Source of the DNA: Streptomyces venezuelae
Lineage (GTDB): Bacteria > Actinomycetota > Actinomycetes > Streptomycetales > Streptomycetaceae
Assembly: GCF_008642315.1 (NCBI RefSeq)
Contig: NZ_CP029192.1
Span: forward strand, 2,294,001 to 2,358,000
Reading direction: 5' to 3'
Length of the DNA: 64,000 nucleotides
Position numbers and translations under genes: made by a program. Shown one piece after another: positions 54,855-64,000 of the stretch. Numbering within the stretch: position 1 is the first letter of the stretch; every line of letters starts with the position of its first letter. The notes under the pieces are model-generated. The model was given only the letters and a program-made list of their open reading frames with translations, ran no database searches and had not been told where the DNA came from.

Positions 54855-56330
54855 TTACGGGCCTTCTTTCGCGACGCGGCGGGCGGTCTGGCGGCGGTTC
54901 TGCGGGCCCCTGGCCGGGCCGCCGGGCGCCCGGGAGGCTTCACTCGCGGTGCGCGACGGACGGCGACGGCGACGCCGACGCGGGGGTGCGGCGTCGTCGC
55001 GGACCGTGGCGCCGTCTTGAAGAGCAGCGGCGTCGTGGACGGTGGCGCCGTCACGGGCCTCGCGCTTCCGTCGTAGGCAGCGGCGGATCGTCTCCGGGTC
55101 CATGTCGTCGTTGCAGGCCTGGTTGAGGAGCAGAGCGAAGGCGTATCGGGAGTCGGCCCCCAGGGCCATGTCCAGCGCCTCCTGGCCCTCCGCGAGGTCG
55201 CCGAGCGACCAGGCGACCCAGCCGGCGAGTGCCAGTGGGGCGGCCGCATACTCGGCATACGCCCCGACGCAACGGCGCGACAGGGCCCTCCAGAGCCGCA
55301 GCGCGGACGGCCCCTCGGTCCCCTCCATCCACTCCGCCGCGCGGTCGCGGGTCGTGCGGACCTGGAGGCCGCAGATGAGCGCGGCCGCCTCGTCGTGCGC
55401 GATCAGTTCGTCGTCCCTGTTGTCGGCCGCGAGGGTGTCGCCGGGGGCCGGAGGTGCCGCTTCGAGGCGCGCCATGATCCGGCGCGCCAGATCGAGCGTG
55501 TCCGAGGCGACGCCCTGCCCCTCGTCACACGCCTTGCCCGGGTCCTTGCCCGGGACGCCGACCGGTTTCTCGTCCCGGGCCGCGTCGCCTTCCGCCACCG
55601 CCTCCGCCTCCGCTTCCGCGTCGCGCAACATCCTCGGCAGGAGTGCGACGCTCGCCGCGTCGAGCGCTCGCTCCTGGTCCGTCGCCGCGGCGGTCTCCCA
55701 CGGGGTGAGCCGTCCCCTGATCTCGCTCTGCGTGGCGTCCGCCCGCACGCCCATGTACGTCGCGGCGGCGGCCAGGACCGAAGTGCCCGGCCTGAGCAGG
55801 GGGACGCCTTCCGGCGGGCAGCACCCGGTGTCCGGACAGCAATAGGTCCAGAAGCGGCTCTGCGCGATGCACACGACTTCGAGGACCGGCACGTCCAGGC
55901 GGCCGCAAGCCGTGCGCAGCTCCTGGGCCAGCGGGCGCAACCGCTCCACGACCTGCTGCCCCGTCTCCGCGCCGACGGGATCCTGGCAGAGGAACGCGAC
56001 GATGCCGTCGGGCCGCTCCCCCCTCCGCTCGGAGCCGCCCACCAGGCACTGGGCCAGCTGCTCCGCGACGCACGGCCAGTCCTCCGCACGCTCGGGGACA
56101 CCGAGCCGCACGCGGCCGCCGAACCGGCCCCGATCGCCGTGCAGGGCGATGAGCACGATGCTCTCCTCGGGCCTGAACCCGAGCAAGTACGGCAACGCGT
56201 CCGCCAGTTCCGCCGGTGTGCGCAGCGTGACCACCGGCTCTCCGAACGGGTCCGCGGGTCGGGCGATGCCGTCGGCGTGGACGGAACTGTCGGGTTCGTA
56301 CTGACCCGTTGCTTCGCTGTGATTCGTCAT
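54855..56330 (-). CDS. DUF4192 family protein
   Basis: The 491-aa protein starts MTNHSEATGQYEPDSSV (ATG 56330, GGAAAG 7 nt upstream). The core is DUF4192: VVTLRTPAELADALPYLLGFRPEESIVLIALHGDRGRFGGRVRL and later WEMEG-like helical repeats (LARRIMARLEAAPPAPGD, GWVAWSLGDLAEGQEALDMALGADSRYAFALLLNQA). The C-terminal 80 residues are low-complexity with PPRRRRRRRPSR. DUF4192 proteins are widespread in actinobacteria with no known function. It is divergent from the iron-box-controlled isochorismatase gene. Confidence 0.85.
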   Translation of the reverse strand: MTNHSEATGQYEPDSSVHADGIARPADPFGEPVVTLRTPAELADALPYLLGFRPEESIVLIALHGDRGRFGGRVRLGVPERAEDWPCVAEQLAQCLVGGSERRGERPDGIVAFLCQDPVGAETGQQVVERLRPLAQELRTACGRLDVPVLEVVCIAQSRFWTYCCPDTGCCPPEGVPLLRPGTSVLAAAATYMGVRADATQSEIRGRLTPWETAAATDQERALDAASVALLPRMLRDAEAEAEAVAEGDAARDEKPVGVPGKDPGKACDEGQGVASDTLDLARRIMARLEAAPPAPGDTLAADNRDDELIAHDEAAALICGLQVRTTRDRAAEWMEGTEGPSALRLWRALSRRCVGAYAEYAAAPLALAGWVAWSLGDLAEGQEALDMALGADSRYAFALLLNQACNDDMDPETIRRCLRRKREARDGATVHDAAALQDGATVRDDAAPPRRRRRRRPSRTASEASRAPGGPARGPQNRRQTARRVAKEGP

Positions 56331-56513
56331 GCGCCGACTTTCCCGCGAAGCGCCGGATTCCGGTTTGCCCTGTGGATAACCCCGGTCAGGAGCACGCCAA
56401 CACTTATCCACAGCTTCGCGTGCTCGTCCCGCTCAACTCCCCGTTCGTGTACACAATTGCGCCACACACAGCCGCTCCGCCGCTCGGTCCCTTCACCTCG
56501 AACCAGAGATAAA

Positions 56514-56532
56514 TTAGGTTAGGCTAAGCTAA
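56514..56532 (+). promoter_or_regulatory. Iron box upstream of isochorismatase-argCJB operon
   Basis: TTAGGTTAGGCTAAGCTAA matches the Streptomyces DmdR1/IdeR iron-box consensus TTAGGTTAGGCTCACCTAA at 17 of 19 positions. It lies 58 nt before ATG 56591, where repressor binding would block a promoter. Together with the box at 61313 it frames the isochorismatase/arg cluster. Confidence 0.85.
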
Positions 56533-56590
56533 CGTCACTTCGCAGTTCGGACCCAGCGGTGCGCGCGTCATCAGGGGAGGGAAAACACGC

Positions 56591-59639
<3,049 letters not shown>

Positions 59640-59656
59640 ACGGAGTAGGGGCACAC

Positions 59657-60580
59657 ATGCGAACGGCCGTCAGGGAGCAGGAGTCCGAGGACGGGGAGGC
59701 TCTTCTCCGCGCGGAAGGCATGCAAGGCAGCGTCGTCGTCGTGAAGTTCGGCGGGCACGCCATGGTGGACGCGGATCTGCAGCGGGCGTTCGCCCGGGAC
59801 GTCGTGGAGCTGTGGCAGGCCGGACTGCGCCCCGTCGTCGTCCACGGAGGCGGACCCCAGATCAACGCGATGCTCGACCGCCTCGGCCTGGAGACCCGGT
59901 TCGCGGCGGGCCTGCGGGTGACCACTCCGGAGACGATGGAGGTGGTCCGCATGGTGCTGACCGGCCGGGTCCAGCGGGAGCTGGTCGGCCACATCAACGC
60001 CCACGGTCCCTTCGCCGTCGGCATGACGGGCGAGGACGCGCACACGATGACGGCCGTGCGGCGGGCCGCCTGGGTGGACGACCGGCCGGTGGACATAGGC
60101 CTCGTCGGGGACATCGTGAAGGTGAACCCCGGGACCGTGCGCGCGCTCCTGGAGCAGGGCCACATCCCGGTCGTCTCCCCCGTGGCACGCGGCGAGGACG
60201 GGCAGGTCTACAACGTCAACGCCGACCTCGCCGCGTCGGCGCTGGCCGTGGCCCTCGACGCCGAACGCCTGGTGATGCTCACGGACGTCGAGGGTCTGTA
60301 CGCGGACTGGCCGCGCAGCACCGAGGTGATCGAGCGTCTGACGGCCGACGCGCTGGACGAGCTGCTGCCCGGGCTCGCGAGCGGGATGCTGCCGAAGATG
60401 GAGGGCTGCCTGCGGGCCGTCCGCGGTGGCGTGCGCAAGGCTCACGTGCTCGACGGCCGGGTGCGGCACGCGGTGCTGAGCGGCGTACTCGGCGAGACGA
60501 GTCCCGGCACGACCGTGGTGCCCGACGAGGAGGCCGCGACCCCTCACGAGGGCGCCGAACACGACGAGTGCACCGTCTGA
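59657..60580 (+). CDS. argB: Acetylglutamate kinase
   Basis: The 307-aa protein is assigned ATG 59657 because GTAGGGG lies 5 nt upstream; a GTG at 59636 overlapping the argJ stop (GTGA) has no ribosome site. Motifs: [13 protein letters not shown] (ATP site), [18 protein letters not shown] (acetylglutamate site), [28 protein letters not shown] and [13 protein letters not shown]. It phosphorylates N-acetylglutamate. The C-terminus has a 15-residue acidic extension. No argD follows. Confidence 0.94.
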   Translation: MRTAVREQESEDGEALLRAEGMQGSVVVVKFGGHAMVDADLQRAFARDVVELWQAGLRPVVVHGGGPQINAMLDRLGLETRFAAGLRVTTPETMEVVRMVLTGRVQRELVGHINAHGPFAVGMTGEDAHTMTAVRRAAWVDDRPVDIGLVGDIVKVNPGTVRALLEQGHIPVVSPVARGEDGQVYNVNADLAASALAVALDAERLVMLTDVEGLYADWPRSTEVIERLTADALDELLPGLASGMLPKMEGCLRAVRGGVRKAHVLDGRVRHAVLSGVLGETSPGTTVVPDEEAATPHEGAEHDECTV

Positions 60581-60616
60581 CCGGCGCCCACGAAGTGAGA
60601 CCGGCACCCACGAAAA

Positions 60617-60648
60617 CTCCCGCCCCGGGACGTGATCCGGGGCGGGAG
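60617..60648 (+). terminator. Hairpin terminator after argB
   Basis: Perfect 12-bp arms (ctcccgccccgg / ccggggcgggag) with an 8-nt loop, 36 nt past the argB stop; it closes the isochorismatase-argCJB operon. Confidence 0.8.
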
Positions 60649-60719
60649 CAGCGGCGATGCGGGAGCAACGTCGGGGCGGGAGCGGCGTCAGTGACGCGGA
60701 ATCGCCGTGGCGTCGGACC

Positions 60720-61265
60720 TCACAGACTCCGCGCGAGTATCTGCGCGTTGCGCCGCGGATCGAGGGAGTCGGCCCACGCCCGCGGCGCCGTCCGAACGGC
60801 CGCGGGCGCGAACCCGTACCGGAGGAACAGGCCCGCCCCGCCCGTCGTCGCCGTGAAGAGGGCCCCGAGCGACTCGGCGCGCGCGACGGCCAGTACGGCG
60901 CGCATGAGACCGGCGCCCACTCCGCGGCCCTGCCGGTGCTCGGCCACGCAGAAGTTGTAGAGAACGCCCGCCGGTCCGCGGCCCTCCGCCGGGTCGGCCG
61001 GGTGCACACGCAGGCCGACGCAGCCTTCGAGGGGACCGCCGGGTACGGCCATGACGAGGAAATCGGCGGCCTGGTCGGAGTAGAGGGAGGCCGGCCTCTC
61101 GCGCAGCGCCCCCGAGCGTACGAAGGGCTGGGACAGGGCGACGAGTTCGGCGGCGTCCGACTCACGGGCCCGGCGCACGACGGGCACCCTGGCCGGCGCT
61201 CCTGCGGTGAGTTCGTGCGCGGGGAGTTCGCGCAGCGGGGCGGGGCGCGGCGTAGCCGTGATCAA
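60720..61265 (-). CDS. N-acetylglutamate-synthase-like GNAT acetyltransferase
   Basis: TTG 61265 (GAGGAAGG 7 nt upstream) gives 181 aa. VRRARESDAAELVALSQPFVRSGALRERPASLY is the start of short stand-alone N-acetylglutamate synthases (as in Mycobacterium ArgA), and FCVAEHRQGRGVGAGLMRAVLAVAR is the acetyl-CoA loop; LFLRYGFAPA closes the domain. It probably acetylates glutamate, the first step of the ornithine route completed by ArgB-ArgC-ArgJ next door. A perfect iron-box palindrome lies 48 nt upstream. ArgJ recycles acetyl groups, so this enzyme would fill the anaplerotic need. It converges with argB. A different amino-acid substrate is possible. Confidence 0.82.
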   Translation of the reverse strand: MITATPRPAPLRELPAHELTAGAPARVPVVRRARESDAAELVALSQPFVRSGALRERPASLYSDQAADFLVMAVPGGPLEGCVGLRVHPADPAEGRGPAGVLYNFCVAEHRQGRGVGAGLMRAVLAVARAESLGALFTATTGGAGLFLRYGFAPAAVRTAPRAWADSLDPRRNAQILARSL

Positions 61266-61312
61266 GGCTGTACCTTCCTCGGTTCCACGATGGTTCCACG
61301 ATCGACCTTGCG

Positions 61313-61332
61313 AGGTAAGGCTAGCCTTACCT
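61313..61332 (-). promoter_or_regulatory. Perfect palindromic iron box upstream of the GNAT gene
   Basis: AGGTAAGGCTAGCCTTACCT is a perfect 20-bp palindrome with the AGGnnAGGCT/AGCCTnnCCT arrangement of DmdR1/IdeR iron boxes. It is 48 nt upstream of TTG 61265. It could also affect the rightward helR transcript, but that start is 235 nt away behind its own element. Confidence 0.82.
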
Positions 61333-61493
61333 AACTATCGAGTCCAGTTGGCGCGGAGTGGCCACGGAGGAAGGAACCGAAAGAGGGGCCGGAGTGACGG
61401 CGAGCCGGACAGTCGGTCCGGACACGACACCGGACACGACAAAGGCAAGAGGGGAATCCCACCTCTTGCCACTCTCAAGTTATAGCCCACAGG

Positions 61494-61513
61494 GGGGCTT
61501 GCGGCAAGGCCCC
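61494..61513 (+). promoter_or_regulatory. Rifamycin-associated element (RAE) before helR
   Basis: GGGGCTTGCGGCAAGGCCCC is, to my memory, the rifamycin-associated element consensus of actinomycetes, upstream of rifamycin resistance and inactivation genes. It lies 54 nt before the proposed start of helR and makes that gene likely rifamycin-inducible. Confidence 0.8.
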
Positions 61514-61567
61514 CTCCGTCCCGCAAAATCACTGGCCTACCCCGTTCCGCGGACATCGGAGACCCCC

Positions 61568-63808
61568 CTGACCAGCAGCGCGTTCAACCTGCCCGCCAAC
61601 CTCTCGCCCAAGGCCGACCCGGCGCTGATCGCCGGCGACGAGCGGCACTTCGCGGCGATCGCGGAGTGCCTCGACCAGACCGTCGCGGAGCTCTCCGACC
61701 GTCTCGAGACCCTGCGCAAGGCTCCCGGCGGCATCGGCCGGGAGGCCATGGACCGCGACTCGGAGATCCACCGGGTCAGCAGTCGGCTGCGCGCCCTGCG
61801 CCGTTTCGGTCTCGACCTCTGCCTGGGACGCGTCGTCGTCTCGGACGACACCGACACCGTCACGGGCACCGACGGCGAACCGCTGTACATCGGACGTCTC
61901 GGACTCACCGACAGCGAGGGCCGCCGCCTGCTCGTCGACTGGCGTTCGCCCGCCGCCGAGCCGTTCTTCGCGGCGACCCACGCCAACCCGATGGGGCTGG
62001 CGAGCCGCCGCAGATACCGCTGGACGGGCGGCCGGATCAGCGACTACTGGGACGAGGTCTTCACCGCCGACGGCCTCGAACACCACGCCGCGCTCGACGA
62101 CCAGTCCGCCTTCATCGCCAGTCTGGGCGGCAACCGTTCGGCCCGGATGCGCGATGTGCTCGGCACCATCCAGTCCGACCAGGACGCGATCATCCGCGCG
62201 GGCTCCCGGGGGGCCCTCGTCGTCGACGGCGGCCCCGGCACGGGCAAGACCGTCGTCGCCCTGCACCGTTCCGCGTACCTGCTCTACTCCGACCCGAGGC
62301 TCGGCCACGACCGCCGCGGCGGCGGGGTGCTCTTCGTCGGCCCGCACGAGCCCTACCTGGGTTACGTCGCCGACGTCCTGCCCAGCCTCGGCGAGGAGGG
62401 CGTGCAGACCTGCACCCTGCGCGACCTGGTCGCCGAGGGCGCCGCGGCCGGCCCCGAGAGCGACCCGGACGTGGCCCGGCTGAAGTCGACCGCCGACATG
62501 GTGAAGGCGATCGAGAAGGCCGTCAGGTTCTACGAGGAGCCGCCCACGGACGCGTACACGGCCTCGACGCCCTGGGCCGACGTACGGGTGAGCGCCGACG
62601 ACTGGGCCGAGGCGTTCCGGGCGCCAGGTCCCGGCACGCCGCACAACGAGGCGCGGGAGCTCATCTGGGAGGAGCTGGCCACGATCCTCATGGACAAGCT
62701 CGGCCTGGGCGAGGACATGGACGAGAACGAGGCCGGCGTCTCGTCCGAGCTGTTCCTGCGCTCGCTGCGCCAGGACAGGGAGCTGGTCACGACCCTCAAC
62801 CGCGCATGGCCGCTGATCGAAGCCGCGGACCTCGTGTCCGACCTGTGGACGGTCCCCGCGTACCTGCGGATGTGCGCGCCCTGGCTCGACCGGGACGAGA
62901 TCGCGACGTTGCAGCGCAAGGAAGCCCCACAGGCCTGGACGGTGTCCGACCTGCCCCTGCTGGACGCCGCGCGGCAGCGGCTCGGCGACCCGGAGGCGGC
63001 GCGGCGCAAGCGGCGCCACGACGCGGCCGTCGCCGCCGAACGGGAGCGCATGTCCGGCGTCATCGACGAGATCCTCTCGGCCGCCGACTTCTCCTCGGCC
63101 GGTGACGAGAGCGAGGGCGCGGTGCGGATGCTGCGCGGCAAGGACCTCCAGGACACGCTGATCGACGAGAGCGCGCTGCCCACGGAGGACCCGGACCGGC
63201 TCGCGGGCCCCTTCGTGCACGTCGTCGTGGACGAGGCGCAGGAGCTGACCGACGCGGAGTGGCAGATGCTGCTGCTGCGCTGCCCGTCGCGGAGTTTCAC
63301 CATCGTCGGCGACCGTGCCCAGGCAAGGCACGGCTTCACCGAGTCGTGGGTGGAGCGGCTGGAGCGGGCCGGCATCGACCGGGTCACGATGGCCGCGCTG
63401 AGCATCAACTACCGCACGCCGGAGGAGGTCATGACGGAGGCCGAGCCGGTCATCCGTGCCGAGATCCCCGACGCCAACGTCCCGACGTCCATCCGCGGCA
63501 GCGGCATTCCCGTCACCCACGGGTCGGTCGCCGAACTGGACTCGGTCCTCGGCACCTGGCTCGACGAGCACGCCGACGGCGTCGCCTGCGTCATCGGCGA
63601 CCGGGTCTTCCACGAGAAGTTCCAGGAGCGGTGCGAGGCGCCGTCACGCGTACGGTCGCTGACTCCCGAGCTGTCGAAGGGGCTCGAGTTCGACCTGGTC
63701 GTCCTCGTCGACCCGGAGACGTTCGGCGAGGGCGTCGAAGGCGCGGTCGACCGCTATGTGGCGATGACCCGCGCGACGCAGCGACTCGTGATCCTCACGA
63801 GCCGTTGA
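61568..63808 (+). CDS. helR: HelR-type HelD-like RNA polymerase helicase
   Basis: The protein is assigned CTG 61568 (GGAGA 5 nt upstream), 746 aa, starting LTSSAFNLPANLSPKADPALIAGDE, because upstream in-frame codons lie before or inside the RAE; the start codon is rare. Motifs are the N-terminal HelD coiled-coil (ECLDQTVAELSDRLETL), UvrD-type Walker A ALVVDGGPGTGKTVVALHRS, Walker B FVHVVVDEAQELTDAEW, ALSINYRTPEEVM and the C-terminal VAMTRATQRLVIL. HelR displaces rifamycins from RNA polymerase in streptomycetes and mycobacteria. Confidence 0.9.
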   Translation: MTSSAFNLPANLSPKADPALIAGDERHFAAIAECLDQTVAELSDRLETLRKAPGGIGREAMDRDSEIHRVSSRLRALRRFGLDLCLGRVVVSDDTDTVTGTDGEPLYIGRLGLTDSEGRRLLVDWRSPAAEPFFAATHANPMGLASRRRYRWTGGRISDYWDEVFTADGLEHHAALDDQSAFIASLGGNRSARMRDVLGTIQSDQDAIIRAGSRGALVVDGGPGTGKTVVALHRSAYLLYSDPRLGHDRRGGGVLFVGPHEPYLGYVADVLPSLGEEGVQTCTLRDLVAEGAAAGPESDPDVARLKSTADMVKAIEKAVRFYEEPPTDAYTASTPWADVRVSADDWAEAFRAPGPGTPHNEARELIWEELATILMDKLGLGEDMDENEAGVSSELFLRSLRQDRELVTTLNRAWPLIEAADLVSDLWTVPAYLRMCAPWLDRDEIATLQRKEAPQAWTVSDLPLLDAARQRLGDPEAARRKRRHDAAVAAERERMSGVIDEILSAADFSSAGDESEGAVRMLRGKDLQDTLIDESALPTEDPDRLAGPFVHVVVDEAQELTDAEWQMLLLRCPSRSFTIVGDRAQARHGFTESWVERLERAGIDRVTMAALSINYRTPEEVMTEAEPVIRAEIPDANVPTSIRGSGIPVTHGSVAELDSVLGTWLDEHADGVACVIGDRVFHEKFQERCEAPSRVRSLTPELSKGLEFDLVVLVDPETFGEGVEGAVDRYVAMTRATQRLVILTSR

Positions 63809-63824
63809 CGCTCCGCCACCTCGC

Positions 63825-64000
63825 TCACGACCCCGTCTCGCGCCCCTCCACGTACGTCGCCACCACCTCGATGTCGCCGATACGTGACGTGTCGACACGT
63901 CGAGGGTCGTCCCCGAGCACCACCAGGTCGGCGTACTTGCCCGGGGTGAGGCTGCCCAAAGTGTCCTCCCAGTGGCAGGCTCGGGCGCTGGCCACCGTGT
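63825..64000 (-). CDS. Amidohydrolase family protein (C-terminal end, cut by window)
   Basis: On the minus strand the frame open from the window edge reads TVASARACHWEDTLGSLTPGKYADLVVLGDDP and ends IGDIEVVATYVEGRETGS. GSLTPGKYADLVVLGDDP is the C-terminal beta-sandwich motif of YtcJ-type amidohydrolases. Only about 58 residues are in the window; the catalytic part is beyond 64000. It converges with helR, 16 nt apart. Confidence 0.8.
   Translation of the reverse strand, partial: TVASARACHWEDTLGSLTPGKYADLVVLGDDPRRVDTSRIGDIEVVATYVEGRETGS

Noticed and set aside
61358..61567. An ATG-started N-terminal extension of helR
   Set aside because: It would place the RAE within the coding sequence; the extension is low-complexity and HelR proteins start near TSSAFNLPANL.

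Overview
This window is high-GC chromosomal DNA from a Streptomyces (or very close relative). The genes include hrdB (principal sigma factor), split topoisomerase IV genes parE and parC, sepH, cutR/cutS and several actinobacterial families of unknown function (DUF4193, DUF3093, DUF5998, DUF4192). Their order matches, from memory, the conserved core of S. coelicolor around SCO5820-SCO5868. GTG and TTG starts, 4-nt stop/start overlaps and long perfect hairpins between genes fit this. No rRNA, tRNA, CRISPR array or insertion sequence was seen.

Region by region. 1-5.1 kb: hotdog thioesterase (cut by the edge), DUF3093, EcsC-like and DUF4193 proteins, the cutRS two-component system and a 57-aa protein. 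5.1-15.6 kb: inositol monophosphatase and ferrochelatase, an MFS exporter overlapping an FAD sugar-lactone oxidase, a membrane protein with a disordered tail, sepH, a sulfurtransferase, a two-domain VOC protein and thymidine kinase. 15.6-22.9 kb: phosphodiesterase/DUF5998 pair, a large GNAT/acyl-CoA-synthetase protein acetyltransferase, HPr, a GntR regulator and an M23 peptidase behind a ydaO-type (c-di-AMP) riboswitch. 22.9-30.9 kb: an inactive/active M16 peptidase pair, parC, a CobW GTPase, DUF6082 and a small protein. 31-41.7 kb is a carboxylate module: two divergent citrate-synthase homologues (one fused to a helix-turn-helix), a sucrase/ferredoxin-like [2Fe-2S] protein behind an iron-box-like site, a CitA/CitB-type two-component system, an acetate-type Na+ symporter with its DUF485 partner, and a NarL-type two-component system. 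41.9-48.8 kb: parE, a zinc-ribbon protein, a secreted trypsin-like protease, hrdB and a FadR-type regulator. 48.9-56.3 kb: an ABC protein with degenerate nucleotide-binding motifs and a very long disordered linker, a NUDIX/winged-helix protein, a glycogen-debranching-like protein and DUF4192.

The accessory-looking part is 56.3-61.3 kb. A near-consensus iron box (56514-56532) precedes a PhzD/EntB-like isochorismatase, followed in the same direction by argC, argJ and argB. Convergent to them is an N-acetylglutamate-synthase-like GNAT gene with its own perfect 20-bp iron-box palindrome (61313-61332). This looks like a second, iron-controlled set of ornithine/arginine genes coupled to a dihydroxybenzoate-type enzyme, probably feeding a siderophore. 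It has no argD, argR or visible ARG box, and the isochorismatase has Asn where the catalytic Lys should be.

Immediately beyond it is a helR-type RNA-polymerase helicase gene with a 20-bp match to the rifamycin-associated element in its leader. The window ends inside an amidohydrolase.
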